64,000 nt of DNA from Amphiduros pacificus (GCA_949316495.1 OX439012.1:24338666-24402665), one strand, 5' to 3'. Counted from the first letter of the stretch, positions 46,728 to 59,403 are shown. The notes: generated by a model not told the origin, from the sequence alone. Numbers and translations are program-made.

Positions 46728-48787
46728 CTGTTTGTAACTTCCTCTCTGCTGTTGTTTCATTCCGGAGCCAAAAAAAGAGAACTATATATTTTTACATGGG
46801 TGCATTAGCAATCATTGACACCATTGTTCTCTATCTGACCTCAATTCATTTTTGGCTGAAAAGTCTCACTTATGGCAAGTTTGACCTGCCGGTGCACACT
46901 TGGTGCATTGCTTATATCTTGACATTCTGTACTAGTGAGTTGTCCGCCTGGGTCCTGGTTGTCATCAGCGTGGAGAGGTTTCTACATACATGGTTTCCAT
47001 TAAAAGCCAAGTACATCACTTCTGTGCCCAGAGCAAGATGTATAGTTTGTTTACTAGCACTGGCAGTCATATCACTCAATATAATACATATTTTTCCATG
47101 GAAGTTAAATCATTTAATGGTTTTAGATTTTGTTCTATAAAAAGAAGTTTTTTTATATTTCTATGCCAATATATGGCCCTTTCTTGAAGGTTTTACTTAT
47201 GCCTTCATCCCATCTCTGCTCATCACTGTCTTCAATCTCTTGATTATCTTCCGGATACTGTTTAAAGTAAACCTGAGTTATCCGGCAATCAATAATAGTG
47301 GGACTGGTAAGTAATATGAATAAAACATTGATGTGTTCTGTTTAAATGTGTACCTTTTATAGTTTTGATATTTGATATAAATATTGAGATATAAGGTTTA
47401 AGGTTGAAGACGTTTAAGTTGTTGAGGGAGAGAACATCCAGAAAAAGCTACAAATATTTGTTAAATGTTTAAGGCAAAAATATTATTAGGTTGGATGTTC
47501 ATATAGTAGTTATCATATTACGACTTTCTAGTTGGAGAAATAAGTATATGACCTATCCAAAAGTTAAAATCTTGGAGAAAAAAATCTTGCTCATGCCATC
47601 TCAGTTGACCTCATTTGAAAATTAAATGTATCTTCTTCAAGAAGGTCAGACTTTGCAGCATTAATTCAGATTAGTATCTTGCCAAATCATTTGTGATACC
47701 TGTAGCCAAACTGCAAAATCACTGATAACAAGATGGCTGAACATCAGTTGAACAGTTCATGAAAATCTTTTAGAGGCCAAACATGAAATATGTTCCATAT
47801 AATAAAGACAAGCTTTGTGAGTTCTTTTTCCACTGGGGTCATTTCAGTGCATGCTTCTCTCAATCCTGTAGGTGTAAATGTCCATTCTACCTCTTATCAA
47901 TGGTTCAATATGAACTTGCTGAGGGTTATGGCCTATCAGTTAAGGATAAAATCAGATGCCTATATTATATGAGATGTTTATGGCCAACCATTAATGATGT
48001 AATCATATGCCTAAAATATCTGAATTGTTTATGGCCAACCAGTTTATGATGTAATCAGATGCCTAAAATATATGAAATGTGCATGACCAGCCTGTTAATG
48101 ATAAAATGAGATACCTAAATATGCAAGATGCCTATGGTCAGGCAGTTAATGATAAGTTCAGAAACCTGAGTTATGTGAGATGTTTTCAACATAAACAGTC
48201 CAGCCAGGTACCTACTTATCATTACTGACATCATAATAATATACATCTATATCAATTGTCATCTGTAGAGGAATAATGGAATATTGACAATGTCATAGAA
48301 AAGCACATTATTTTTGAGACCATTTGTTACCATGAAGTGATCAATTCTTCATGTAGAATTAGTTGCACAATATATGTGAATGGACCCTGAGCAAAATATT
48401 GTTCAATACATGGCCAGCCAGATGATGGTATAGTCAGACGCCTAAAATATGAGAGATGTTTATGGCCAGCCAGTTAATGATATAATCAGATGTCTAAGAT
48501 AAATGAAATGTTTGTTTTTCACAGGTAAGATGACGGTGAGGACCACCAAGATGCTGGTATTGACTACTACATGGTTTGTTTTGGCTGCTAACCCTATAGT
48601 CATCTATATCTTGGCTTTAGATGCATACTTCTCTCCTGATACCACAAGTACTTCTGTAGCCATTATGAACAACCTCATGATCAGTAACAATGCAGTTAAC
48701 TTCTATATCTACTGCATGGCATCAACAGAATTCAGAAAAGAACTCAAAATGACTCTGAATATTATGAACAGGGTGGCACCAGCTTGA
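46728..48787 (+). pseudogene. GPCR pseudogene (copy B)
   Basis: A paralogue of the 24.2-26.6 kb receptor. A deletion of about 750 bp, with breakpoint at CTGTTTGTAAC (A: 24,410), removed the 5' flank, start codon, N-terminus and most of TM1. Exon 1 then runs from NFLSAVVSFR to 47,306, with one base lost from the T run near 47,093, shifting the frame after NIIHIF. Exon 2 (48,525-48,787) is intact and ends KMTLNIMNRVAPA. Splice donor and acceptor are both kept. DRY-equivalent VERF, D2.50 and NFYIY are unchanged. Translation could not give a seven-helix receptor from this copy. Confidence 0.9.
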
Positions 48788-48880
48788 TTCATGAATTTTT
48801 TTTTATGAGATGATTTAGATTTTCAATTATAAGTGCATTTTGAATAAAATACCTCATAGTTTCAGTCAGCATACTTTTTG

Positions 48881-49363
48881 CAGTACATTTGTGGTAAATA
48901 AAGTCATATTGTGGGGTACGAATTGCCTACTTGTGGACATATGATATTTCTTGGACATTCATAGACATTATCAGAGACATTATGCAAATCCCCAATATGA
49001 GAGACGACGTAGGATCCAACGCCAACACAAGATGAGGCCAGCGAGTGCAAACTCATTAGGATTTGGGTGCGTGCCTATATAACAGGCCAAAACTGCTACT
49101 CAGCGCACAGTGTCCACTTGTCTAGAGGATCCACGACACTCAACCAGGCAATTCACATTGCTGCCACTTGCATAAACTTGGGTGCGCCTTCAAGCCCGTG
49201 TTTGCCGTGGGATGCGACCCGTGTTGGTGGAAGACGGGATCCTGGAGGTTGAGTGGTGGCATGATCTGGAGCATCTATCCACTGCAATACACCTCTTTGG
49301 CCCTTATTAGATGGGCGGATCCGGTCTGATTCAATCAGCTTGTGGTAACTCTCCTTTTACATA
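48881..49363. other. Intergenic, GC-richer island
   Basis: Beyond the duplication boundary. 49,000-49,330 is noticeably GC-richer (GACGACGTAGGATCCAACGC, TTGCCGTGGGATGCGACCCG), but no frame or RNA fold could be recognised. It may be a decayed transposase or other repeat. Confidence 0.35.
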
Positions 49364-49367
49364 TTAA

Positions 49368-50815
49368 GGCATTCATGAAACCTGGAAGGTTTCAGGCGAT
49401 TTTACAGTGGTTTAAGGTAACTGAAAACAATATTTGATCTTAAAATTGACATACAGGCTATTTGCCTGAAATCCACAAAAGAACATCTGCTCTGAGAATT
49501 ATGATTTTTTGTGACCACCAAATACTGCCAATACTGGACAGGAAGTGTGTTGTGTGACCTTGACCTTTGAACTGTCAGGGGGCGCCATAAGTCACAGGAG
49601 GTTTTGTTTACCAATTGTCAAAATTGGAACAACACATTTTCAGCCATTATGTTTACTATTTAGAGAATGAATTGGAAGATAACACTTACCCTGATGATAG
49701 TTTCTTTTTTTGGCTTTCGTTTGGTGTTAAAATTATTAAAAATGGATGAATATTTATGAAGTTATGAGTACAAACATCCAAGAAGATTTTGCAGAAATTC
49801 ACAATTTAGTTTTCTATGTTCTGACGTGTAAAATTGGAACAACACATTTTCAGCCATTATGTTCACTATTTAGAGAATGAATTGGAAGATAACACTTACC
49901 CTGATGATAGTTTCTTTTTTTGGCTTTCGTTAGGTGGTAAAATTAGTAAAAATGGATGAATATTTATGAAGTTATGAGTACAAACACCCAAGAAGATTTT
50001 GCAGAAATTCACAATTTAGTTTTCTATGTTCTGACGTGTATATCGCTTAACTAGAACTCAAATATGAAGATTTCATCTTTGTCATTATTCTTAATATTTT
50101 CTACGTTTGCTAAAAATAATTAAATTCTATATGTTCTGATGTGAATTTCTCTCAAATAGAACCCCATTATGAAGATTTCATCTTTGTTTTCTATACAAAA
50201 TCATTATTTTTTATATTATATATGTTTGCAAAAAAAAGTAAAAATAAAATCAATTCTATACAGCCCCAGCCATTAAAGGGGAATTCATGCAGCCTTTGAT
50301 GTCTTCCCATTCAGTGGTGTGAAAAACCCAAATTTCATCAAAGAGGGTCAACTCATAAATTTCACTGATACCAACTATCAGCATTCACAGTTTTGCCATT
50401 CAAAGTCCTTGTGATTTAAGGCCAAACCAGTGATCAGAGGATTTAATGTCACTTTTTCCACATCTCGACCTTTAAGTTAAGGGGGATTCCATGCAGCCTT
50501 TGAGTCAAGTCTTCCCTTTTTGACAGAAAGGTTTTCACATCATAAGAATTTTTTCAAATAAATAGTATACTTTTCCCACAAATGATATATCTTTCACAAC
50601 CATAAAATAATTGTCACAACCATAAAATATTTGTCACAACTATGACAGTTATTTCATTGATTCAAATAATATTAACATAATCTCATGTTGCTCTGAAGTA
50701 TACTCCTGGCCATAAATTGTACAAAACATCTCCAACCTGTTTCCCATGCTGGACAGGTGCCCAACTGGAAAGTCATTAGGTATTTACACGAGATCACAGT
50801 CCAGTTTAGGGTATA
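49368..50815 (-). mobile_element. TTAA-element copy 4, expanded and truncated
   Basis: Starts after TTAA (49,364-49,367) with GGCATTCATGAAACCTGG and follows the reversed TTAA element to about 50,815, where LINE-C begins, so the far terminus is missing. Two internal changes are unique. A segment of about 225 bp (AATTGGAACAACACATTTTC to TTCTATGTTCTGACGTGTA) is tandemly duplicated at 49,620-50,040. Beyond it, sequence like the 118-bp repeats at 54.8-55.6 kb (AATATGAAGATTTCATCTTT) is included. Confidence 0.85.
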
Positions 50816-52840
50816 ATACCTATATCTTCAACCTCATCGTCTACAACATCTGCTTCAAATACATCTAATACAAATAATAAAAGCCAGCCACCAATTGAAC
50901 CCAAACCTGGGAGCAATGGTGGATCTGGATCTGTAACAAAAAGAATACCGTCTCCTGAAGAAATGGAGACTAGTCAGATGTCAGTTTCTCAGGCCATTAG
51001 ACCATTTGACTGAATTGTAATAAGAGGAAAAAGTAACCATCTCGTGTATTCATTAATTCTATGTTTCCATTATAATAAATATGGCTATCAGTAGTATATT
51101 ACAGTGAACCTGTAGAGGGCTTAAAGCTGATTGACCTACTGGTCCAAAAATATAATGCTTCTGTTATCTGCTTGCAGGAGACCAAAGATAAAAGTAAATC
51201 CATGACATTAAAAGGTTTCCAAGGATATTATAAAATTGGTACAATTGATGCCATGGAAAGGGCTCATGGTGGAGTCACAATATTTGTTGAGAACAGTATA
51301 CCACAAAGTGAAATAATTCGAAATTCAAATTTACAGCCTGTGCTGTGAAGGTATCTCTTCACACTACAATTACTATTTGTTCATTATATTTACCATCAAA
51401 TAACCCTATAAATGCATCTGAACTCAATGAATTGTAATTTCCTGTATAATTGTTGGTGACTTTAATGCTCACAATTATTTATGGGGTGGAAGGGACAACA
51501 CAGATGCATAGGGACACTTAATTGAGGAATTTTTTAACAAGAATAACTTATGCCTTTTAAAGATGATACACCAACCTATCTTCATCCTGCTACAGGTTCC
51601 TCGACATCTATTGATCTCACAATGTGATCTTCAAATTTATTTTTAGATTTCTCATGGGCTGTGAAGAGGATCAATGGGGCAGTGACCATTGGGCCATTGT
51701 TCTAAATTGCCATGTTACTTCTCCAGATGAAAGACCCTCAAAATGGCAATTTCATAAAGCCGATTGGGGGAAATTTCAAACTGCCTGCTATGAGAGAATC
51801 ACTCCTGAATTATAAAGATGTAGATGATCCTATAAAAATATTCACAGACATTGTATGATGTTGCTGATAGCTATATTCCCAAGTCAAATACCAGCTCTAA
51901 AATAAAAGAAAAGCCATGGTTTAATGCTGCGTTTAAACAAGCTGTAAAAGAGCATGAAAAGGCCCTCAAGAAATTTAACATGCAGCCAACTCAGTTTAAC
52001 TTAAACCAGTCCCGTATTAAAAGGGCTAAAGCTAGATATGTTATACGTGTCAGCAAAAAGAAGAGCTGGAAAGATTATGTCTCCAAACTTAACTCGTGGT
52101 CATCCATCAAGAAATGCTGGGATATGATACATAATTAAACATGTTAACGATAACGGCCAATAACAGATTCTTTTGATATAGCTAATAAAATAGGTCATTC
52201 AGTATCAAATAATTCCTCTTCAAGAAATTACGCCCCAATATTCCAACAAAACAAATTTAGAAGAGAGAGAAAAAATTTGGATTTTACCTCCAAAAATTAA
52301 GAAGAATATGATAAATCTTAAAATTGCTTCAGATAAATCTTATGACACAGCTCCAGGACCTGACCAAATTCATTATCGAATGCTGAGACACCTCCCTGAC
52401 CTTTATTTATCATATCTCCTAGATATTTTTAACATCATTTGGGAGAGTGAGGAAGCAACAATAATCCCATCCCCAAGCCTGGAAAAGATGCAACTGATTC
52501 TAACAACTATTGTCTCATATCTCTAACAAATTGTGATCTTGTAATATATGATTAATGAAAGATTAGTCTGGTATCTTGAATCATTTGCATATTTTTCAGC
52601 AGCACAAAGTGGGTTTAGGTTGACGCGAAGCACCATTGATCATCTGGTGCATTTGGAGACATTTCTTAGAGAGGGTTTTATAAAGGGAGAGTATGTCAGT
52701 ATATTTTTTGACTTGGAGAAAGCATATGATACAACATGGAAATATGGAATTCTCAGTGATTTACATGAGATGGGTTTGAGGGGTAGATTATCCCTTTTTA
52801 TTCAAAGCTTTCTGTCGGACAGGCCCTTTAAAGTGTGACT
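50816..52840 (+). mobile_element. LINE-C (I/Nimb/Jockey-like), truncated both ends
   Basis: It begins in a Ser/Thr-rich ORF1 end (NKSQPPIEPKPG, SPEEMETSQ, then TGA at 51,011). The endonuclease follows: SVICLQETKDK, RAHGGVTIFV, VGDFNAHNYLWGG, SIDLT and QWGSDHWAI. After WFNAAFKQAVKEHEKALKKF comes the RT: APGPDQIHYRMLRHLP, AQSGFRLTRSTIDHLVHLET, FFDLEKAYDTTWKYGILSDL and GLRGRLSLFIQSFLSDR. It stops at 52,840 before the YADD box and RNase H. Stops and frame changes occur throughout. Loss of the 3' end is unusual for a LINE and points to a later deletion or recombination. Confidence 0.88.
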
Positions 52841-53150
52841 TGGTATTTTTCTTTTATCTTTATAGGGTTGACACAACACATACATAGTCAGGCTAGGTAA
52901 AGCATGGCATGAGTATGGAGATGGCTAGACGGATGCTGGCTACAATGGAGCTTTCCGGTTTGGGGCCGCGTCTCACAGATGTGGGGTCTTAGCATCTCTT
53001 GATTATAACCGGACCTCTGTCTGCACCAATTAGCATCAATCGAAGAACTGGAGAGCACTTGCAGCGGCTGAAACCTGGTTATGCAGGCACGTGTTGGCTC
53101 CACATCGAGGTTGATCTCTAGTGCTCATCTTTGATTGGCAATTCATGCGC
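52841..53150. other. Unassigned GC-richer stretch
   Basis: Between the LINE-C break and SINE-A. It contains GGTTTGGGGCCGCGTCTCAC and similar, without recognisable coding or repeat structure. Confidence 0.4.
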
Positions 53151-53161
53151 ATCATCACAAC

Positions 53162-53479
53162 GCCACGGGCTGTGGCACAGTTGGTTAGGGCGCCAGCTTA
53201 TTAGCACCAGTTCCTCTGTGGTGATCCAAAGGTCGTGGGTTCGAACCCCGGCCGTGCCAGGATTGAACTCATGATACAATTTCCTGCATGAGCTGAGGCC
53301 TGTGCCAAAGGGTTAACCCGTTGTCCTTGTAAATCTGTGACCGGGTGGGTTGTCATGTCAAGGACCTGCTACATGATAATTCAGTGAGGCAGCACTATAT
53401 CTGCTACAAGTAGGTCTCATCACGAAATAACTGAAATGTTGAGAGTGATGTAAAACCCCAAACAAACAAACAAACAAAA
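53162..53479 (+). mobile_element. SINE-A, full-length, plus strand
   Basis: The complete element, reading from GCCACGGGCTGTGGCACAGT (A box) and GGTTCGAACCCC (B box) through TGACCGGGTGGGTTGTCATG and TAGGTCTCATCACGAAATAA to AAACCCCAAACAAACAAACA. The 11-bp duplication ATCATCACAAC lies at 53,151-53,161 and 53,480-53,490. Confidence 0.95.
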
Positions 53480-53564
53480 ATCATCACAACAGGCATCATC
53501 ATAACAACATAACCATGATGTTGTCTCTAACCTTGTCTCTAATATTGTCTTTCATATACACAGT

Positions 53565-53760
53565 GAAATTGTGAAATGGTGTTTTTACGACCCTTTCAGC
53601 AACTATGGCCATATCAGGTCGACTTTCGAGCCTTTTAACTAGTGTGAAAGTAACACTGCTGGCAGTGGGAGTCGTACCCACCACCTCCCGTCCTCCACTT
53701 ATACAACCATTCAAGGCACAGATCCTACACTCTACCAACTGTGCTAGGGTGGTTGGTACG
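53565..53760 (-). mobile_element. SINE-B, full-length
   Basis: The 196-bp reference copy of SINE-B. On the minus strand it starts CGTACCAACCACCCTAGCAC, with A box TAGCACAGTTGGTAGAGTG, then B-box-like GGTACGACTCCC, a body with GACCTGATATGGCCATAGTT, and the end ACACCATTTCACAATTTC. The 10-bp duplication TATACACAGT lies at 53,555-53,564 and 53,761-53,770. An intervening 30-bp stretch widens the A-to-B distance. Confidence 0.9.
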
Positions 53761-53770
53761 TATACACAGT

Positions 53771-54840
53771 CATTCTGTGTCGCATTATTGCTCTGAAGAG
53801 AATGTGCCAAAGAGATTACCATCTTTGGTAAGATACCAGCATGGGAGATTAAAAAGTTGAATGGGGATCATTGCAAAGTATTTACACTTATTGTGCACAT
53901 GTGATAGCTCTAGCTAATCTGTGAATGCACTTACGACATGACGGCTCAAAACCTCTCGGAGGCAAAAAACCTATACATTTTGAAACTGTAATTGGTCAAT
54001 TTTATCCTCAATTTATTTCTTGCAATCATAGTTTTTCTGTTTAATGTTTCAGTGATTACCCTGTTAAGCTAAAGCCATTACGTGTTTTTCCCTTAAGCCA
54101 ACATACCTGACAAAAAGAGGAAAGTCTCAGGTAAGGGTACCAGCGGTAGAGATTAAAAATATGAGCTGGCATCGTGCTGGGAACACTTGCTTGCTGAGAT
54201 TAGTACTCAGATTAGTGGGGTGTGTGGTCACTTTCACGTGTCAAAAATAGTGGGCAAAGCACTGAACACATATCTGGCATTATTACTACACATATTTCTT
54301 TAATCAAGTTGTGGTTTTATTTGACAATTAAAATCATGATTGCAATATTTGAACTTATTTCAAATATAGAAATTCTAATTCTTTGTTGTTAATAGTGTTT
54401 AAACAACTGTGAAACTAGAGGATTATTTTAGAGGCGATGACATAATATTGACAACTCCACATTTTGAAGATCTTGAATATTGTTTTGGAATATATGATAT
54501 GCCAATCTGAGGGAATGTATTTAAGAATGAGCATGGTTTGCAGGTATATTTAAAGGGTTGATGAATTGTAACAACACCTTGGATAGGTACAATCAATGTT
54601 TATTTTTAAATGTAGATCCAGGCTAAATGTTGAGTGAGCAATCTTGCCATGTGAAAAGGTTAAAGCATATCACCAAACCTGTGAGACATATGATAGTGCT
54701 GAAACACTTGGAACTATTGCATTGCACTGGATATATTCATAGATGCTCAAAGTTGGCCTCATGGTCAACTTACTCGAAGTTTAAAGTCCATGATCAAATC
54801 TTGAAATTGGATCCATGTTATAATTCTTTTTTGTCTAAAC
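53771..54840. other. Intergenic, nothing recognised
   Basis: No domain-bearing frame, RNA or repeat recognised. Composition is ordinary for the window. Confidence 0.5.
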
Positions 54841-55670
54841 TAAAATAAAATTGGAATATGAAGATTTCATATTTGTTTTCTGCATAAAGTTACTATTTAT
54901 CATATTTCTATGTTGGCAAAAATCATATTCAATTCCATATGTTCTGACATGCATATTGCTCAAATATTACCCCAGTATGAAGATTTTATATTTGTTTAAT
55001 ATATAAAGTCAGTATTATTCATATTGTCTATGTTTGCAAAATAAAATAATTAAAACTATATTCTTCTGATATGCAAATAACTGAATAAGAACTCAAGATT
55101 ACATCTTCTTTTTTTTTTTTTGGGGGGGGGGTAGGGTATCAAGTCATTTTATTATTTTGTATTCTTCTGCATTTGCAATAGACAAATCAATTTATGTTTT
55201 CTGAAGTACATATCACTTAAACAGAATCCCAATATTAAGATTTCACCTTCAGAATCAAAATAATACTTTTCCCAACCAGGATTCGAACCCTGGACCTTTA
55301 GCATAGAAGACAGACATCTTAACCACTGAGCCATGTATCACCCTGTGTCAGTACTGTAGAAAACTAAACTTGGAGTCACAGCATTGTATGAAAATTGAAA
55401 TTGTTCCATTTCTTTGCTAATAAAGACATTTTTTTTTTTTTAAGAAAAAGAAAAAAGAAAAAAACCCCACATTTTTAGTGTTCTGACTTTCATTTTGCTC
55501 TAAAAAGATTTCACCTTTGTTTATTGTATAAAGTCATTATTTTTTTATAATTTCTATCAAAACAAAAAATGTTTCAATTCTATATGTTCTGATATGCATG
55601 TTGCGAAAATAAAACTTCAAAACGAAGATTTCATTTTCAGCATGAATTAAAAATAAGAAGAAAAAAATGC
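54841..55670. repeat. Degenerate array of about 118-bp units with tRNA-like insert
   Basis: Repeated units contain ATATGAAGATTTCATATTTG, a CTATGTTTGCAAAAT-like core and ATGTTCTGATATGCATATTG. Clear starts are at about 54,855, 54,973, 55,225, 55,500 and 55,620. Homopolymers (T)11(G)10 at about 55,109-55,131 interrupt it. The same unit is found inside TTAA-element copy 4 (50,030-50,220). Confidence 0.7.
55262..55336 (-). mobile_element. tRNA-like sequence 1 (SINE head or tRNA relic)
   Basis: The minus strand has TGGCTCAGTGGTTAAGATGT (A box) and a perfect T arm CCAGGGTTCGAATCCTGG. The anticodon stem does not pair and no acceptor stem forms, so it is not a working tRNA gene. Confidence 0.55.
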
Positions 55671-56310
55671 TTGTTCCTGGCGGGAATCGAACCCCAGACC
55701 TTTAGCATGGGAGACAGATGTCTTACCCACTGAGCCATTTTGAATAGTATGATTTGAATTTCTCACTGATACATCACACAAATAGTCAACATCTTTATCA
55801 CTTTGTCAAGTTATTTTATAAAGGGATATTCAGCTCTTTCACACAACAGCCAAAGTTAAATTTGTAGAGTAAAATTTTCCAATAATATGTTTGTCTAAGA
55901 TGATCTCAATATTAATGCAAATAGATCAAAAGAAACAGATATTCATAACTCATCTCTCATTTAAATCTAACCATTTTCTAGTTGATTCTCTGTAGTAAGG
56001 TATATAAGGTTAGCATGTACTTATTTATGTTGGATATGAGGTGTGTCATATAGTGTCCATACACATTTTATATATTTAACAAAACTCACAAAACAGAGAA
56101 TTGTAATTAGCCAAAGAAAATCAGTTACTGGAGTGGTGCACATTTTTCTGGAGAAGTCATATGGAAAGTAGTCCGGTGGGATGTTAGTTTCATAGGGAGT
56201 TAATGTGTTGATATGTACTCAATGAGTTCACTCATAACAGAAATCAAGATGGCCGAATGTTGGTTGGGAAAGTGCTTGATTTCTCTTAAGGGGAGTACAC
56301 GTCATGCAAA
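55357..56310 (+). repeat. Duplicated block, copy at 56 kb
   Basis: The counterpart of 14,837-15,700. It contains the SINE-free target CTCATCTCTCATTTA. The final part (56,170-56,310) additionally matches 605-745, so three places share pieces of this sequence. Confidence 0.8.
55678..55742 (-). mobile_element. tRNA-like sequence 2
   Basis: The minus strand reads ATGGCTCAGTGGGTAAGACA, then CATGCTAAAGGTCTGGGGTT and CGATTCCCG. It is a sister of the sequence at 55,262-55,336. The T arm is imperfect and the anticodon stem is unpaired. It is probably the head of a third SINE type whose body is the surrounding AT-rich unit. Confidence 0.5.
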
Positions 56311-57189
56311 TGTTATTTTTCTTATTCTATTTTTATTATTCTAAGAAAAACCATCATTAGCATACATGTTAAATCAAACACATTTTTGGTTGTGTAAATC
56401 ATGAAAGATTGTTTTGATGGATTTATTGATGATGAAATTGTAATAATTGGCTGACATAGTCGTGGTTATTTAAAATCAAATTGATTTGGAATTAATCAGT
56501 ATTAAGACATTTGGAGTAATCATAATTAGATTGAACAATCATCTTAATATAACATTACAAATTACTTAATTATCTGTACCGAATGACAGACAGGACATAT
56601 TAATTGACAGTTGCTCTCGCATCTCTAGATAATTCAAATGTATCTTTCTGACAAACAAAGGTATGGAATTTTATATGATAATTTAACACTGCAACATTAT
56701 GATGTAACAGATATCACAAATGATCAGTGTTGCCCCTTGGCATTGGTGCCATAAATGCCTAAGAAATATCACAAGTTACCTGTTGAAAGGGGCAGGGCAT
56801 TGAATACTGCATGATGTAGCCCTATAGTTGATGCAAACAGATATGTCAGTGTGTTGCCAATGAGACCAATGCCTCATTAGAATTCTAATTAGAGGACATT
56901 CAATTCTATACTCTGCATTACATAGGTAGTATCAAAGATGGATAAGGGAAAGATATGCAAGCACTCCTTGTTTTCTTCATTTCCATGTTCCCTATGGTTC
57001 TGCTATAGAATCTAACAATAATCCTTCACAACAAGGCCAGTGTGGGGTCAATGTCAATAGTGTGGTCAGTTCATTACACAAGAAAGTAGTACTAAAGAAA
57101 AAGGAGTGAGATGTTTATGACCCATCTATTCATACACCCTCTCTGCCCGAGATGCATCACATTGAAATAAGACACAATATTTGCAAAAC
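56311..57189. other. Intergenic, nothing recognised
   Basis: AT-rich, with no protein-like frame or repeat found. Confidence 0.5.
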
Positions 57190-58210
57190 AGACATGAATT
57201 TTAGCACTTACAAAGTTTATTTCATTTTTATACACTTTATATGCTGACTTTATATAGTCCATCACATAGATTTTGAGTTTTAGGAGAAATAGTCTTGTTT
57301 TCTCTTAAATCCAGTCTTTCCCTCCCCTTCATTAGGTTTTTAAGTCTTGCCTTATAATAATTTTCTATCCACATGTTTACATCTTTTCACAAATCCCAAT
57401 GTCTAAATCAGCACACAAACTTGATATGGTTTCTATAAATTCATTCCTGACGTCAACATGGTTTTGCATTTTCAATTTAATTATGTCCAGAATGGCTGGT
57501 CCAAAGCTGGTAAATTAATCCTCAGACGAATTTAACTTGAAATGGTAGTCACATGATCTCATAAAAGAAAGGAATTGCTGTTAAGGAAAGATCAATCCTT
57601 CCTTTTTTCCCTTATCAAAAGGTTTAAGCTCATTTGGCTCCTTGTCACATTTTAGAAATCATGAAGATGAGATCAATTTGTCCCTGTCCTCTGAAGAAAC
57701 TTTGCCTTTTTCTGGAGCATATACTGTGTCTTTTAAGATCCAAACATGTAGTTTTTACATTTGAAAATAGTCTTCCTCTTCCTCAACAGGTTTGCAATTT
57801 TTACTGTTGGGTAGGCCTTTCTGTGACTGCAAGTATGATATTATGGCCATGCTACAGACACAAGAAATACTTGAATGAAGTAGTGAGACAAACACTGATC
57901 TGAATTGACAAGTATACTTCTCCATGTATTGGATGATATAACATGTATCTTCAGTTACTTTTCCTAAATATTTCCCTGAATTCTGAAACCAGTCTAACTG
58001 GAAGATATTGTACTTGCTGTGGCCTGAATTGTCTTCATTATACAGTCTATTACAAAGATAATGTCAGTTGTCTCGTCATTTTCCATGCACTCAGTTATTC
58101 TGCCATGTAACTCGACTCCCACACCTTTTCTTTGATGAGATTATTTCGGCTTGTTAATAATATTTTGAATAAGACTTGAATGGACTCCTGACACACTGCA
58201 GTGTAGATCG
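57190..58210 (-). pseudogene. Decayed coding remnant, possibly LINE endonuclease region
   Basis: Several minus-strand frames look protein-like in succession: ELHGRITECMENDETTDIIF, then DWFQNSGKYLGKVTEDTCYI open for about 75 codons, SICSRKRQSFFRGQGQIDLI (a QIDLIF, as in LINE endonuclease ends), and VNMWIENYYKARLKNLMKGR. Frames change between the pieces. No RT is seen. Identity as a LINE is a weak inference; a host pseudogene is possible. Confidence 0.3.
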
Positions 58211-59260
58211 ATCAAAATACACCAGTTGACTGATTAATTTCTTGATTTTCTTTTGTATTGCATACAAAGAAAATTATTTTTATAAACTGTATCTTTGTAT
58301 TTTCATTCTGATAATAATTGTGACCTTTCAAAAGAAAACATGTAATTTTAGCAAAACATGCATGGAACTATTTTCATGGTGTAGTATTCACAGAGATGAT
58401 ATCCACATATGTGAGTGAGGCGTCAGAAGCAGGAGGGCAATTAAGATGCATGTACATTAAAAAGTAATTAGGTAACTTTTATGATGGAGGTGGGCGACAA
58501 ACCATGTGCAAGTGATGTGTCTATATATTTTATCCCATTTACATATTCTGGGCTCCAAAGGTGCTGGCATATCTTTTCCTTATCCATCTTTGGTAGTATT
58601 CAATTACTACCTCTGCAGTCATTGCCCTATGTTTGATACCATTCTAAATCATAAATACCTGCCTTGCTCACAACATTATGACATCTGATCTGACCAACAT
58701 CAGGTTATAAATTGTAATCAGGTGTCTGACACATAAACTGACCAATCTGTACAGTTGCCAGTATTAAAACAAATCTATTTATTTTATTTCACCAATTAGT
58801 GGACAGCCAATTTTTTTATGAATATCGATGACTTGTGACTGGTCCTGTAATGGAGGGCAGAAATGTTGAGGTATCATGAACAATTAGTCAAAGATATCAT
58901 GCCATCCAAAGATAAATGCCATCCAAAGAAAAATCAAGCTTTTTGGGACATTTTAGATATAATTATGGCATAAAATATGAATTATCACTAAAAGAGTTGG
59001 GTATTTAAAAATCTCATGCAAACGAGAATATACAGAAAAAGCAATAAGCTCAAACCTCTCCAGATCACCTATCTGGGCTTTGCCGATGGGTGATTGGAGA
59101 ACACTAACACGATTATGTACAAAATCCAACCAATTGCAGACCTTTGTGATAAATGCAAGATAATATTCAGAATAACAGGAAGCAAAAATAAACGCTTCTT
59201 GGTAGAGGCAGTGTGTGCCACGCATGCAGTACAACTGGGCATGACTATAGCACAATCTTT
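58211..59260. other. Intergenic, 3' of HES gene
   Basis: No gene. 59,063-59,103 is the inverted match of 31,123-31,163. It lies beyond the HES polyadenylation signal. Confidence 0.5.
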
Positions 59261-59403
59261 TTTATTTCAAACATAAATCTTCGCCATACACAATACAAGG
59301 GTACAACAAGGATGTGAAAATCAAATCATTTCAATATGCAATTGTTTGTTGATCTCCTTGTCTGATGTTAAGTCATCACAAAAAGGAAGTTCTCCGGGGA
59401 TTG

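Larger units (their letters stand above)
44780..48880 (+). repeat. Segmental duplication, copy B
   Basis: The collinear counterpart of 18,601-26,640. Flanking DNA is about 15-20% diverged by eye, the GPCR intron about 8-10%, and the exons about 2-4%. It lacks the TTAA element and SINE-B of copy A, and lacks the block corresponding to about 23,660-24,409. Confidence 0.85.

Noticed and set aside
48990-49330. Possible transposase or rRNA-like piece in a GC-richer island
   Set aside because: No motif could be recognised in any frame, nor any known RNA sequence.
55262-55742. Two possible tRNA genes on the minus strand
   Set aside because: Box A and T arm are present, but the anticodon stems do not pair and no acceptor stem forms.
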